Origin: Paracoccus indicus
Lineage (GTDB): Bacteria > Pseudomonadota > Alphaproteobacteria > Rhodobacterales > Rhodobacteraceae
Direction: 5' to 3'
Length of the DNA: 64,000 bases
NCBI RefSeq assembly: GCF_003056335.1
Contig: NZ_PYWA01000004.1
Coordinates: 248,001 to 312,000 of the forward strand
Positions 16,733 through 25,303 of this stretch are shown here, in pieces. Both the position numbers and the translations under genes were made by a program. How positions within the stretch are numbered: the stretch's first letter is position 1; each line of letters begins with the position of its first letter. The notes below the pieces were generated by a model that did not search any database, was not told the DNA's origin, and saw nothing but the letters and a program-made list of their open reading frames with translations.

Positions 16733-17239
16733 ATGATCCGCAAACTGATCCCCATCGCCCTTCCCGTTCTGGCGCTGGTCGGCGGCGACATGCTGCGCGC
16801 ACCTGCCGATCCGGCCACGACCCATGCCGAGGATGCCCATGAACCCCCCGCCAAGGATGATCACGCCAAATCATCATCGGCGCATGGAGGCCATGACGGT
16901 CACAGCAGCGCCGAGGCCGATGGCTGGTTCACCTTCCCGACGCAATTCTTCGTGCCGCTGGTCCGGCAGGGGGACATGGGCGATCTGATGATCATCACGC
17001 TGACCCTGCAGACCGATGCCGCCAGCGTCGAGCCCTTGGGCAGAAAGGAACATGCCCTGCGCGACGCGCTGCTGCGCCAGTTGCTGATCCACGCCAATAC
17101 CGGCGGCTTCGACGGCAACTTCACCGCCGACCGCAATCTGGTCGCCCTGCGGGGGGAGTTGCAGAAGGCCGCGGCCTCGGTCACGGACCTGCCGATCAAG
17201 GCCGTGCTGATCGAGGATATCGCCCGCCAGCAAGGCTAG
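16733..17239 (+). CDS. FliL-like flagellar basal body-associated protein with a His-rich linker
   Basis: 168 residues. One N-terminal membrane segment (about 5-20) leads into a charged linker (28-65) with six histidines (H31, H36, H44, H51, H54, H57). The C-terminal domain (about 70-168) contains FVPLVRQGDMGDLMIITLTL and a DLPIKAVLIEDIARQQ ending that fits the FliL periplasmic domain (VKDVxxxxxIxQ pattern). FliL surrounds the stator and supports torque. Position as last gene of the flgB operon before a terminator supports the call. The sequence is divergent, so orthology is likely but not certain. The histidine-rich linker is unusual. Confidence 0.72.
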   Translation: MIRKLIPIALPVLALVGGDMLRAPADPATTHAEDAHEPPAKDDHAKSSSAHGGHDGHSSAEADGWFTFPTQFFVPLVRQGDMGDLMIITLTLQTDAASVEPLGRKEHALRDALLRQLLIHANTGGFDGNFTADRNLVALRGELQKAAASVTDLPIKAVLIEDIARQQG

Positions 17240-17274
17240 GGCTTGCCCCCGGGGGGCCAAGACGCCAGAACCAG

Positions 17275-17300
17275 AAAGGCCGGGATACGTCCCGGCCTTT
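17275..17300 (+). terminator. Intrinsic terminator after the flgB operon
   Basis: A perfect 11-bp inverted repeat AAAGGCCGGGA / TCCCGGCCTTT with a TACG loop ends in TTT, 36 bases after the FliL-like stop. It closes the flagellar operon before the glycosyltransferase gene, which then begins only 28 bases later. Confidence 0.8.
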
Positions 17301-17327
17301 CGACGTTTCAACGACCCCGAGGTTCCG

Positions 17328-18263
17328 ATGACCGCCGCCCATGTCGTGATCCTGCTGGCCAGCTATCAGGGGGGCGACCATATCGCCACGCAGCTGGAAA
17401 GCATCGCGGCGCAGACGCACCGGTCCTGGTCGCTGATCGTCTCGGATGACGGGTCGCGCGACGACACATGCCGGATCGTGCGCGATTTTGCCGACCGGAT
17501 GGCCCCGGGACAGGTACAGCTGGTGCAAGGCCCCGCGCAGGGGGCGACGGCGAACTTCCTGTCCCTGATCGACAGAACCCCCGAAGGTGCCATGATTGCC
17601 TTTTGCGATCAGGACGACAAATGGTTGCCGAACAAGCTGGAATGGGCGGTGGATTACCTGGCCGGACAGGATGGCCCCGCCCATTACGCCGCGCGCACCA
17701 TCATTGCCGACATGCAGTTGCGCCCCGTGGCACAATCGCGCCATTTTCCGCGCCCCCTGGGGTTCCGCAATGCAGCCGTGCAGGCGATCATGGCAGGCAA
17801 TACCTCGGTCTTCAATGCCCCCGCGGCGGAGCTGCTGCGGCGGGGGGCCGGATCGGCGCGGCACGCCGGGGTCGTGTCGCACGATTGGTGGGCCTATCAG
17901 CTGACTTCAGGCGCGGGGGCTGCTCTGTGGCACGACCCGCGCCCAGTGCTGCTGTACCGCCAGCATGACCAGGCCGAGGTCGGGCGAAACGATACCCTTC
18001 CCGCGCTGGCAGTCCGGATGCGCAAGCTGCTGGCGGGTGAGTTCGGGATGTGGATGGCAGCCAACCACGCGGCACTGGTGCCGATGCGCGACCACCTGAC
18101 GCCGCAGAACCGCCGGATATTGGACCAGATCGATGCGATGCTGACGCAACCGGGGCCGAAAGCCCTGCTGACGATGCGTCGGGCAGGGCTCTACCGGCAG
18201 ACGGCGGCAGGCAGTGCGGCACTGGCCGCGACGGTGGCGGCTGGGCGGCTGCGCCGCTGCTGA
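17328..18263 (+). CDS. Glycosyltransferase family 2 protein (rhamnosyltransferase-like)
   Basis: 311 residues with a GT-A fold. N-terminal nucleotide-binding strand VVILLASYQGGDHIATQLES, acceptor-side SLIVSDDGSRDDT, the metal-binding motif FCDQDDKW at about 90, and a late YRQHDQAE, like the YRQH element of dTDP-rhamnose transferases. The sugar is not provable from sequence. It is isolated inside the flagellar cluster after a terminator, and its stop abuts the flgI stop with no spacer. A role in flagellar or surface glycosylation is possible, but there is no direct evidence. It may also be an unrelated insertion. Confidence 0.88.
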   Translation: MTAAHVVILLASYQGGDHIATQLESIAAQTHRSWSLIVSDDGSRDDTCRIVRDFADRMAPGQVQLVQGPAQGATANFLSLIDRTPEGAMIAFCDQDDKWLPNKLEWAVDYLAGQDGPAHYAARTIIADMQLRPVAQSRHFPRPLGFRNAAVQAIMAGNTSVFNAPAAELLRRGAGSARHAGVVSHDWWAYQLTSGAGAALWHDPRPVLLYRQHDQAEVGRNDTLPALAVRMRKLLAGEFGMWMAANHAALVPMRDHLTPQNRRILDQIDAMLTQPGPKALLTMRRAGLYRQTAAGSAALAATVAAGRLRRC

Positions 18264-19367
18264 TCACTCGATGATCAGATCGGCATGCAGCGCCCCGGCG
18301 GAATGGATTGACTTGAGAATATCGATCATGTCGCGCGGGCGCACGCCAAGCGAATTCAGCCCGTCGACCAGATCCGAGAGATTGGTTTCGCCCGCCACCT
18401 CGACGAAACCGATTCCGGGTTCCTGGCGCAATTCCACATCGGTGCGCGGGACGGTGACGGTCTCGCCCTCGGCGAAAGGATTGGGCTGGGATACGACCGG
18501 CGCCTCGCTGACCCGCAGTGTCAGGTTCCCCTGCGAGACCGCCACGCGCGAGATGCGGACCCTTTCGCCCACGACGATGGTACCGGACTTGTGGTCGATG
18601 ACGACCTTGGCGCGATCCTCGGGTTCGATCAGCAGGTTCTCGATCCGGCCCACGACGCGGGCGGGGTTCACGTCGCCCAGACCGCGAAAGTTCACGACCA
18701 CCGTGCCGCTGTCCAATGTGACCGCCAGCGCCTTGTTGAAATCACGGTTGATGGCATCCTCGACCCGGGTGGCGGTGGTGAAATCGGCGTTGCGCAGCGC
18801 GATGCGGATGTCGTCGATGCCGGCAAAGTCGAACTCAACCTCGCGTTCGACACGGGCGCCGACGGGGATGCTGCCGGTGGTGGGGACGCCTTCGACGACA
18901 CGCGCCGCATCGCCTCGGGCCGCCACGCCGCCCGCGATGATCGACCCCTGCGCGACCGCATAGATGTTCCCATCCGCCGCCTTCAGGGGCGTCATCACCA
19001 GCGTTCCGCCCAGCAGGCTTTTGGCATCACCGATGGCCGAGACGCTGACGTCGATGCGGCTGCCCGAGCGCGCGAAGGGCGGCAGGGCGGCGGTGACGAT
19101 GACGGCTGCCACGTTCTTGGACCGCAGCGCCTCATCGGTGACATTGACGCCGAGGCGTTCCAGCAGGCTGGCCAGCATTTCCTCGGTGAAAGGGGCGTTG
19201 CGCATGCCGTCGCCCGAGCCGTCCAGACCCACGACCAGACCGTATCCTACCAGATCGTTGCCGCGTACACCGTCGAAATCGGCCAGATCCTTGATGCGCA
19301 CCGGGATGGCAAGGGCGGATGTCGCCACCGCCACCCAGACCATCAGTGCCGAGAGCAGCGCCCGCAT
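18264..19367 (-). CDS. flgI: Flagellar P-ring protein FlgI
   Basis: 367 residues from the ATG at 19367 (a GTG one codon upstream is in frame). Signal peptide 1-21 (SALAIPVRI). The mature protein forms the periplasmic P ring. Family blocks are RIKDLADFDGVRGNDLVGYGLVVGLDGSGDG (about 23-53), VNVTDEALRSKNVAAVIVTA and the C-terminal LVDGLNSLGVRPRDMIDILKSIHSAGALHADL, which identifies FlgI. The start overlaps the flgL stop by one base. It ends the motB side operon flgE-flgK-flgL-flgI. In many genera flgI follows flgH, but here the two are on opposite strands. Confidence 0.96.
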   Translation of the reverse strand: MRALLSALMVWVAVATSALAIPVRIKDLADFDGVRGNDLVGYGLVVGLDGSGDGMRNAPFTEEMLASLLERLGVNVTDEALRSKNVAAVIVTAALPPFARSGSRIDVSVSAIGDAKSLLGGTLVMTPLKAADGNIYAVAQGSIIAGGVAARGDAARVVEGVPTTGSIPVGARVEREVEFDFAGIDDIRIALRNADFTTATRVEDAINRDFNKALAVTLDSGTVVVNFRGLGDVNPARVVGRIENLLIEPEDRAKVVIDHKSGTIVVGERVRISRVAVSQGNLTLRVSEAPVVSQPNPFAEGETVTVPRTDVELRQEPGIGFVEVAGETNLSDLVDGLNSLGVRPRDMIDILKSIHSAGALHADLIIE

Positions 19368-20380
19368 CACAGGTAGTCCACCAGGTTCAGGCGCGACAGG
19401 CGCGCAGTGACGGCAAACAGCGTCTCGATCTGGGTCTGAACCTCGGTCAGAGCGGTCGCGGTCTGATAGGGATCGGCGCTGCGGATGTCGTTGCGCGACA
19501 CTTGAAGCGTGCTGATCACGGAGGCATTTTCGCTTTGCGCCCGCGCCACGGATTGCTGTTCCAACCCGATGCGGCCCATCTCACCCAGCAGGCCCGCGTC
19601 GGCGGCGACAAGGGCGTGGCCGCTTTGACGCAGCAGGGCCGCGCGTTCGTCGGGCTGGTCGGCCAAGGCGCCGCGATCCAGGATCGCCGCCGTCGCCAGC
19701 CCCTTCAGTAGATCACGTACCGCCGGTGACGCAGCCGAGGTCGTCACCTGCACCGTCTGGCGTTCGGTCACCGGGATCTTGGCAGCATCGCCGGTCGTCC
19801 CGCGATAGGCCGTGTCAAGAAACCCGCCAGCCCCCGCCGGCGCGTCGAACCATTCGGTGATCGCCGCGCCGATCTGATCCGCCGTCGTCAGGCCCGCCGT
19901 CACCGCCTGCAGGCTGTCCAGCATCTGGTCGGCCGGGACAAGCGGCGGCTGATCGCTGGCCAGCCCTGACAGCAGATAGCGGTTGCTCTCCATCCCGTTC
20001 AGGCGCTCGATGACGGTGCCGAGGGCGTTGGCCACCTCGGTCGCGCGCGTCCCCAGCTGGGCGGTGCTGACGGCGAAGGGATCGCTCAGCAGGTTCACGC
20101 CCAGGTCGTTGGTGACCGAACGCACGCCGTCGAAGATGTCCTGCATGGCCTGGAACTGGATCGCCGCCTCGGAGGCGTTCTGCTGCAACTGGGTGGTCTT
20201 CGACAGGCGGCCCTCGATCTCGTTCAGGGCGCGGGTGTTGCCCTGCAGGCGCTGGCCCAGATCGGCAACCTCGCCCGTCGACATCTCCTGCGTCAGGGTC
20301 GTTATCGTGGTCTTCAGCCTGTTGGTGGCCTGCTGCATGGCAAAGTTGCGGGCCTGATCGCCGATACTGTTAAGGCTCAT
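19367..20380 (-). CDS. flgL: Flagellar hook-filament junction protein FlgL (HAP3)
   Basis: 337 residues. It is flagellin-like, with an N-terminal helical segment (MSLNSIGDQARNFAMQQATNRLKTTI split) and a C-terminal helical segment (SVARAQSENASVISTLQVSRNDI, LTEVQTQIETLFAVTARLSRLNLVDYL) that form the D0/D1 coiled coil. The ending SRLNLVDYL is typical of FlgL. The middle (about 150-230) is the variable D2 domain. It follows flgK by two bases and overlaps flgI. Flagellin itself would be an alternative, but the flgK-flgL order and the C-terminus favour FlgL. Confidence 0.85.
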   Translation of the reverse strand: MSLNSIGDQARNFAMQQATNRLKTTITTLTQEMSTGEVADLGQRLQGNTRALNEIEGRLSKTTQLQQNASEAAIQFQAMQDIFDGVRSVTNDLGVNLLSDPFAVSTAQLGTRATEVANALGTVIERLNGMESNRYLLSGLASDQPPLVPADQMLDSLQAVTAGLTTADQIGAAITEWFDAPAGAGGFLDTAYRGTTGDAAKIPVTERQTVQVTTSAASPAVRDLLKGLATAAILDRGALADQPDERAALLRQSGHALVAADAGLLGEMGRIGLEQQSVARAQSENASVISTLQVSRNDIRSADPYQTATALTEVQTQIETLFAVTARLSRLNLVDYL

Positions 20381-20382
20381 GA

Positions 20383-21813
20383 TTAAATCCCCAGGATCTG
20401 TTCCAGCATGTCGTCGACGGCACGCAGCACGCGCGCATTGGCGGCATAGCTCTGTTCGTATTGCAGCAGCTTCTGCATCTCGGCGTCGCTATCCACGCCA
20501 TCGGCCAGGATGCTGGACTGTATGGTCGATTGGCGGCTGCTGCGGATTGCCAGATCGGCGTCCGAATTGACGCGGTCGGTCGAGACCTTCGCCTCGATCG
20601 TGCCGAACCGCGTGTTCAGCGTCGCATTGCCCTGCACCCCGCCCGAAGTCGGTTCACGCGTCGCCTCCAGCGCCGAGAGCATGCCGTTCAGAACGCCCGA
20701 TGCCCCGACCGGACCCTGCGCGCCTGCCTGCAAACCGTCGCGCAGACGCCAGGGGGTGTCCACGGCGGCCACATTCACCGCCAGCCGACCGGCAAGACCG
20801 GTGATATCGGCCTGCGTTGCCCGCGCACCCTGATCGGTGAACAGCCCCGCATCCCCTGCAGCAAGGGTCGGGTCGACCTGCGGGCTGGCCAGGCGTTCGT
20901 GCAGGTCGAAGGCCAACGCATCCAGATCTGCCTGCGTGTCGGGGGCCAGCTGGTCGCGGATCTGGAAGTTCGCCTCCAGCGATCCACCGCCGAACAGCCG
21001 CATCTGCGCCTGGCTCAGCGGGGTGCCGTTGAAGGTCAGCAGTTGCAAGGGCGCACCGACGGTCTGCCCGGCGGTCACTTGGGCCGCACCCTGAAACTCG
21101 ATCCGCGCGGGCAGGCTGCCATCCAGCAGGACGGCGCCCTCGGCGGTGAACAGCGCGACCTTGCCCGCCTCGCGCGCGACCTCTTGGACGGGGACGATGC
21201 CCGCGATGCGGTCGATCACCTGCTGGCGTTCGTCCATCAGGGGCGAGGCATCGGTCCCATCCGCGTCCAGGACCGCGATCCGCGCGTTCAGATAGGCCAC
21301 CCGCTCCAACGAGGCATTGAGCACCGCCACATCCGATGCGATCCCCTGCTGCGCCGTGCTGCGCGCGTCCTGAACGGTCATGGATGCCTGGTTCAGACGA
21401 TCGGCCAGGGTCGACGCCGTGGAAACGACCTGCGCCAGACGCAGATCGTCGTCGGGACGGGTCGCGACCGAACCCAGGGCCGCCTGAAAACCGTTCAGCG
21501 CGACGCCAAGCGACCCCGCCTGCCCGGGCAGCCCGACCGTGGCCTCCATCCGGACCTGAAAGGCGTTTCGCGTGCTGGCGGCCGACATTGCCGACCCCGC
21601 CAGCCGCGATTCCGCCAACAGGCTGGAATTGACGATCCGGGCGATCCCGTCGACCTTCACGCCCCCGGTCACTGTCTGTGCGCTGACCTGCATGTCGCGG
21701 CGGGCGTATCCGGGCGTCATGACGTTCGAAAGGTTCGCGGCGACCGTTTCGGTGCCGCGCGCCGTCGCGGTCAGGCCCGACATGGCGCTGGATATGGCCT
21801 TGGCAATGCTCAT
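20383..21813 (-). CDS. flgK: Flagellar hook-associated protein FlgK (HAP1)
   Basis: 476 residues. It joins the hook to the FlgL zone. The N-terminus MSIAKAISSAMSGLTATARG and VAANLSNVMTPGYARRDM are the rod/hook/HAP motif. The C-terminal SILADGVDSDAEMQKLLQYEQSYAANARVLRAVDDMLEQIL region is the classic FlgK ending (about 430-476). The length is in the normal alphaproteobacterial range. It is 22 bases downstream of flgE. Confidence 0.94.
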   Translation of the reverse strand: MSIAKAISSAMSGLTATARGTETVAANLSNVMTPGYARRDMQVSAQTVTGGVKVDGIARIVNSSLLAESRLAGSAMSAASTRNAFQVRMEATVGLPGQAGSLGVALNGFQAALGSVATRPDDDLRLAQVVSTASTLADRLNQASMTVQDARSTAQQGIASDVAVLNASLERVAYLNARIAVLDADGTDASPLMDERQQVIDRIAGIVPVQEVAREAGKVALFTAEGAVLLDGSLPARIEFQGAAQVTAGQTVGAPLQLLTFNGTPLSQAQMRLFGGGSLEANFQIRDQLAPDTQADLDALAFDLHERLASPQVDPTLAAGDAGLFTDQGARATQADITGLAGRLAVNVAAVDTPWRLRDGLQAGAQGPVGASGVLNGMLSALEATREPTSGGVQGNATLNTRFGTIEAKVSTDRVNSDADLAIRSSRQSTIQSSILADGVDSDAEMQKLLQYEQSYAANARVLRAVDDMLEQILGI

Positions 21814-21835
21814 TCACGGCCTCCTGCTGGCGCGA

Positions 21836-23137
21836 TCAACGTTTGATGTTGGTGGTTTCCTGCAGCATCTCATCCACGGTCTGGATGATCTTGGCGTTCG
21901 AGGAATAGGCCCGCTGCGTGGTGATCAGATCCGTCAGTTCCTGCGCGATGTCGGTGGTCGAGGATTCCCGCGCATAGCCCGCGATCGCGCCCGTCGGCCC
22001 GTCACCCGCGTTCCACAGAAAGAAGCTGCCCGAGGCCAGCGAAGGCTTGAAGGCCTGGCCTTCCAGCGCGATCAGCCCATTGGGGTTCGACACATTGACG
22101 ACGGGCACGCGATACAGCGTCTTGACGAAGCCCGTGTCATAGGTGGCATTGACCTTGCCCTCGGCATCGACCTCGACCGTGACCAGCTGGCCCACGGGCG
22201 ATCCGTTGCGCGAGATGTTCGAGGAGGAGAAGCTGGTCGCCAACTGCTTCAACCCGGCATCGCTGCCCGGTTTTCCGATGAACATGTCGAGCGCTCCGCC
22301 ACCCACGTCCAAAGGAATGGTGCCGGTCGCGGGATCATAGGGCAGCCCTGCGATCTGCGTGACCTCGCGGATGGTGCCGCCCGCCTCTTGGCTGTCGTCG
22401 AAGACGATCTGGAATGCCGACACCACGTCACCGCCCGAGGCGCTGTCGCGGATCTGGACCTGCCAGGTGTTCGACAGCTCGCCGTTCTGCCCCGGAACGG
22501 GGGTGAAGCTCATGTCCAGCGATTCCGAGGTGCCGAGGTTGCCGTAATATTCGACCTTCAGCGGCAGCGCGGCTCCGGTCCCCGTGGGTCCGGTATCGGT
22601 CGCGGGCAGGTTGGCGCCGATGCGGACCTGCGTGGTCGGATCGCCCATCGGCTTGTTCGCATCGATGCGGATCGGTTCAAGTGCCGTCGGGGTGTCGCGC
22701 GAAACCAATGGCATGCTGCCATCCGATGCCGTGGGCCAACCCATCAGCACCAGCCCGCTTTCGGTGCGCAACAGGCCCTGCGCGTCGGGGCGGAAGGACC
22801 CGGTGCGGGTCATCAGCAGGCTGGGCTGATCGCCGCTGGCGACATCGGCCGCCCCCGCCACCGGCAGGAACCCCCGCCCCGTCATCGCCAAATCCAGGGG
22901 GTTCGAGGTCGTCACGACCGCCCCGTCCTGCGAAATGATGCGCTGCGTCGATCCGCGCACGCCGCCCGCCGTATAAAGCCCGGTGCCCTGCCCCACGACC
23001 ATCGAGTCGAATTCCGTTTCGACGCGCTTGTAGCCATAGGTCGAGGCATTCGCGATATTGTCCGAGATCGTGCCAAGCCGCGACGAGTTTGCCGCCAGCC
23101 CGGCCACGCCGGCATTCATTGCAGAGGAGATGGACAT
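21836..23137 (-). CDS. flgE: Flagellar hook protein FlgE
   Basis: 433 residues, the hook subunit that polymerises into the universal joint. N-terminal ANSSRLGTISDNIANASTYGYKR (about 15-37) is the axial motif. LDLAMTGRGFLPV marks domain D1, and the C-terminal ESSTTDIAQELTDLITTQRAYSSNAKIIQTVDEMLQET region is characteristic. The ATG at 23137 starts the homology. The frame extends 16 codons further, but that part overlaps the promoter box. It is the first gene of flgE-flgK-flgL-flgI. The hook cap gene flgD is not seen here. Confidence 0.94.
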   Translation of the reverse strand: MSISSAMNAGVAGLAANSSRLGTISDNIANASTYGYKRVETEFDSMVVGQGTGLYTAGGVRGSTQRIISQDGAVVTTSNPLDLAMTGRGFLPVAGAADVASGDQPSLLMTRTGSFRPDAQGLLRTESGLVLMGWPTASDGSMPLVSRDTPTALEPIRIDANKPMGDPTTQVRIGANLPATDTGPTGTGAALPLKVEYYGNLGTSESLDMSFTPVPGQNGELSNTWQVQIRDSASGGDVVSAFQIVFDDSQEAGGTIREVTQIAGLPYDPATGTIPLDVGGGALDMFIGKPGSDAGLKQLATSFSSSNISRNGSPVGQLVTVEVDAEGKVNATYDTGFVKTLYRVPVVNVSNPNGLIALEGQAFKPSLASGSFFLWNAGDGPTGAIAGYARESSTTDIAQELTDLITTQRAYSSNAKIIQTVDEMLQETTNIKR

Positions 23138-23188
23138 GGACAGACACCCTTCCGGTTCAGTGTTGTCCACCATCCTGTCCGACAAGGC

Positions 23189-23203
23189 TTAAGATTCGGA
23201 TAA
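23189..23203. promoter_or_regulatory. Candidate CtrA box upstream of flgE
   Basis: On the minus strand TTAT, seven bases, TTAA (plus-strand TTAA at 23189-23192 and ATAA at 23200-23203), one mismatch from TTAA-N7-TTAA. It lies 51 bases before the flgE ATG, in the 75-base gap after motB. Confidence 0.5.
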
Positions 23204-23212
23204 TGGCGCCCC

Positions 23213-23977
23213 TCAGCGCAGCAGGATCAGCTCGATCCGGTTGTTTTCCGGGGCCATCGGATTGCCCGAACGGTTCTTGCGGTCGGCATATCCGGTGACG
23301 CGCTGGATACGCTTGTCATCGAAACCCGCGCGCTCCAGCAGGTTGCGCACGGTATGGGCGCGGGCGTCGGACAAGGGCCAGACCGGGTTCGCGACCATCA
23401 TCTCGGGATAGGATCGCACATGCCCCGAAAGCGCGATCTGGTTGCGGGTGCGCCCAATGACGCGGGCGATCACCGCGACCAGATCCGTCAGTTCGGGCAT
23501 CGGCTGGCCGGTATCCTCGACGAACAGGGGGGCGTCGGTCAGATCGGTCAGCTCGATCACCAGCCCCTCGTCCGTCATGCGGGTGACCACATGTTTCAGC
23601 AGGTTGGTCAGCTGCATGGATTCGGCGCCCGTGCCTGTCAGGCTGTCCTGGACCGCCTTGGCCACCTGGTCGAAATCCCCGGCGCGTTCGCTGTCCGGCA
23701 GCGCGGCCTGGACAGCATGGCGCACGCCTTCCTCGGTGCCATCGCCCGCCGCACCCAAGGTGCGCGCGATGCTGGGGGTGAAATATTGCGCCAGACCTTC
23801 ACGCTGTTCCTGGCTGGTGGCGTTCAGCAGCCACATCAGCAGGAAGAAGGCCATCATGGCGGTCACGAAATCCGCATAGGCGACCTTCCATGCGCCGCCG
23901 TGATGGCCGCCTTCGGGGGCGGCCTCGATCCGCTTGATGATGATCGGCGCGCCATTCGCACCCTTGCCCGCAGCCAT
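23213..23977 (-). CDS. motB: Flagellar motor stator protein MotB
   Basis: 254 residues. It has a short basic cytoplasmic tail, then one membrane helix with the proton-binding aspartate D36 in VAYADFVTAMMAFFLLMWLL (31-50). A plug/linker follows, then a C-terminal OmpA-like peptidoglycan-binding domain (about 125-254) with LSGHVRSYP, WPLSDARAHTVRNLLERAGF and ENNRIELILLR. It anchors the stator to the cell wall. MotA, its partner, is not adjacent, which is unusual compared with motAB operons. A TTAAC half-site at 24038-24042 lies about 60 bases upstream. Confidence 0.94.
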   Translation of the reverse strand: MAAGKGANGAPIIIKRIEAAPEGGHHGGAWKVAYADFVTAMMAFFLLMWLLNATSQEQREGLAQYFTPSIARTLGAAGDGTEEGVRHAVQAALPDSERAGDFDQVAKAVQDSLTGTGAESMQLTNLLKHVVTRMTDEGLVIELTDLTDAPLFVEDTGQPMPELTDLVAVIARVIGRTRNQIALSGHVRSYPEMMVANPVWPLSDARAHTVRNLLERAGFDDKRIQRVTGYADRKNRSGNPMAPENNRIELILLR

Positions 23978-24070
23978 GTCGCCACCCCGTTTGTCTGGTC
24001 AGGGGTCAATGTCGCCTCTGTCAGGGTTGCAAGCAAGTTAACGCATCAAATGCGCGCTATTTGGCGGGGC

Positions 24071-25291
24071 TCAGTCATAGCTGCGCCGATCCTCGATTAC
24101 CTTGCCGTCGTTGGGCAGGCTGCCGACGGGGACCAGCTCCACCTCGGCCTTCAGCTTCAGCGTATCGAGGATGCTTCCCGCATACCCCGAGGCATCCTGC
24201 TGCGTGGTTTCCAGCTGCACCGTCATCACGTCCATCTGGTCGCGGCGGTCGGCGATGACGCGGGCGCGGGCGATGTCGGGATGGCGGGCGACCAGCGCGG
24301 CCACCTGTTCGGGGCGCACGAACATGCCCTTGATCTTGGTCGTCTGATCGGCACGACCCAGCCACCCCTTGATGCGCATGTTGGTTCGGCCACAAGGGCT
24401 TATGCCTGCCATCACCGCCGACAGGTCGCCGGTGGCAAAGCGGATCAGCGGGTAATCCGGGTTCAGGGTGGTCACCAGAACCTCGCCCACCTCGCCCTCG
24501 GCGACCGGATCGCCGGTGCCGGGGCGGACGATCTCGACGATGACGCCTTCGTCGACGATCATCCCCTCCAGCGCCTCGGATTCATAGGCGATGTTGCCCA
24601 GATCGGCGGTGGCATAGCATTGGCGCGTGACGATGCCCCGGTCGGCATAGGCCTGACGCAGCGAGGGGAACAGCGCACCGCCCCCCACGACCGCGCGGGT
24701 GAAGGACAGCGTTTCGCCCATATGGTCGGCACGATCCAGAATGACCTTCAGGAAGTCGGGCGTCCCGGCATAGCAGGTGGTGCCGATATCGACCGCCGCC
24801 CGGACCTGCAGTTCGGTCTGCCCCGTCCCCGCGGGCAGCACGGCAGCATCGACCGCCCGCGCACCGGATTCGAACATCATCCCCGCAGGCGTCAGGTGAT
24901 AGCCGAAGCAGTTCTGCACGATGTCGCCCCGCCCCACGCCCGAGGCATGCAGGAACCGCCCCAACCGCCACCAGTCGCCGTCCCGCCGCCCCGGTTCATA
25001 GATGGGACCGGGGCTTTGAAAGACGTGGTCGAATTCGGCCGCCAGTCGCGTCGTATAACCGCCGAAGGGCGGCGATTTGCGCTGCGCCTCGGAGAGTTCC
25101 GCCTTGCGGATGACCGGCAGGCTTGCCAGCGCCTCGCGCGTGGTGATCTGTCCTGCATCGACATCGCGCAGCAGCCGGGCAAGCGCGGGGGCCGTCTTGG
25201 CGCGAGTGATGGCAAGGGGCAGCGCCTCGGCCAGCGCCTTGTCGCGTGCGGCCTGATCGCGGGTTTCCAATTCGTCGTAATTTGATGGCAT
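24071..25291 (-). CDS. Phenylacetate-CoA-ligase-like adenylate-forming protein, atypical P-loop
   Basis: 406 residues. Overall PaaK-like: GAGIxxA-type core, LFPSLRQAYADRGIVTRQCYATADLGNIAYE (A5 region), PDYPLIRFATGDLSA (A7), GRADQTTKIKGMFVRP (A8) and a C-terminal DGKVIEDRR with the lysine of motif A10. The glycine/serine/threonine-rich A3 loop (SSGTTGxPT in PaaK) is not seen. The equivalent place reads VFQSPGPIYEPG. ATP use may therefore differ. It is the last gene of the operon with an ABC transporter and a second acyl-CoA synthetase, 12 bases after the LivF-like gene. It probably activates or handles an acid taken up by the transporter. The substrate is unknown. Confidence 0.82.
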   Translation of the reverse strand: MPSNYDELETRDQAARDKALAEALPLAITRAKTAPALARLLRDVDAGQITTREALASLPVIRKAELSEAQRKSPPFGGYTTRLAAEFDHVFQSPGPIYEPGRRDGDWWRLGRFLHASGVGRGDIVQNCFGYHLTPAGMMFESGARAVDAAVLPAGTGQTELQVRAAVDIGTTCYAGTPDFLKVILDRADHMGETLSFTRAVVGGGALFPSLRQAYADRGIVTRQCYATADLGNIAYESEALEGMIVDEGVIVEIVRPGTGDPVAEGEVGEVLVTTLNPDYPLIRFATGDLSAVMAGISPCGRTNMRIKGWLGRADQTTKIKGMFVRPEQVAALVARHPDIARARVIADRRDQMDVMTVQLETTQQDASGYAGSILDTLKLKAEVELVPVGSLPNDGKVIEDRRSYD

Positions 25292-25303
25292 GATTCGGTC
25301 CCC

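Noticed and set aside
24038-24042. TTAAC upstream of motB as a CtrA site
   Set aside because: Only one half-site is present. The other half has two or more mismatches in either direction.
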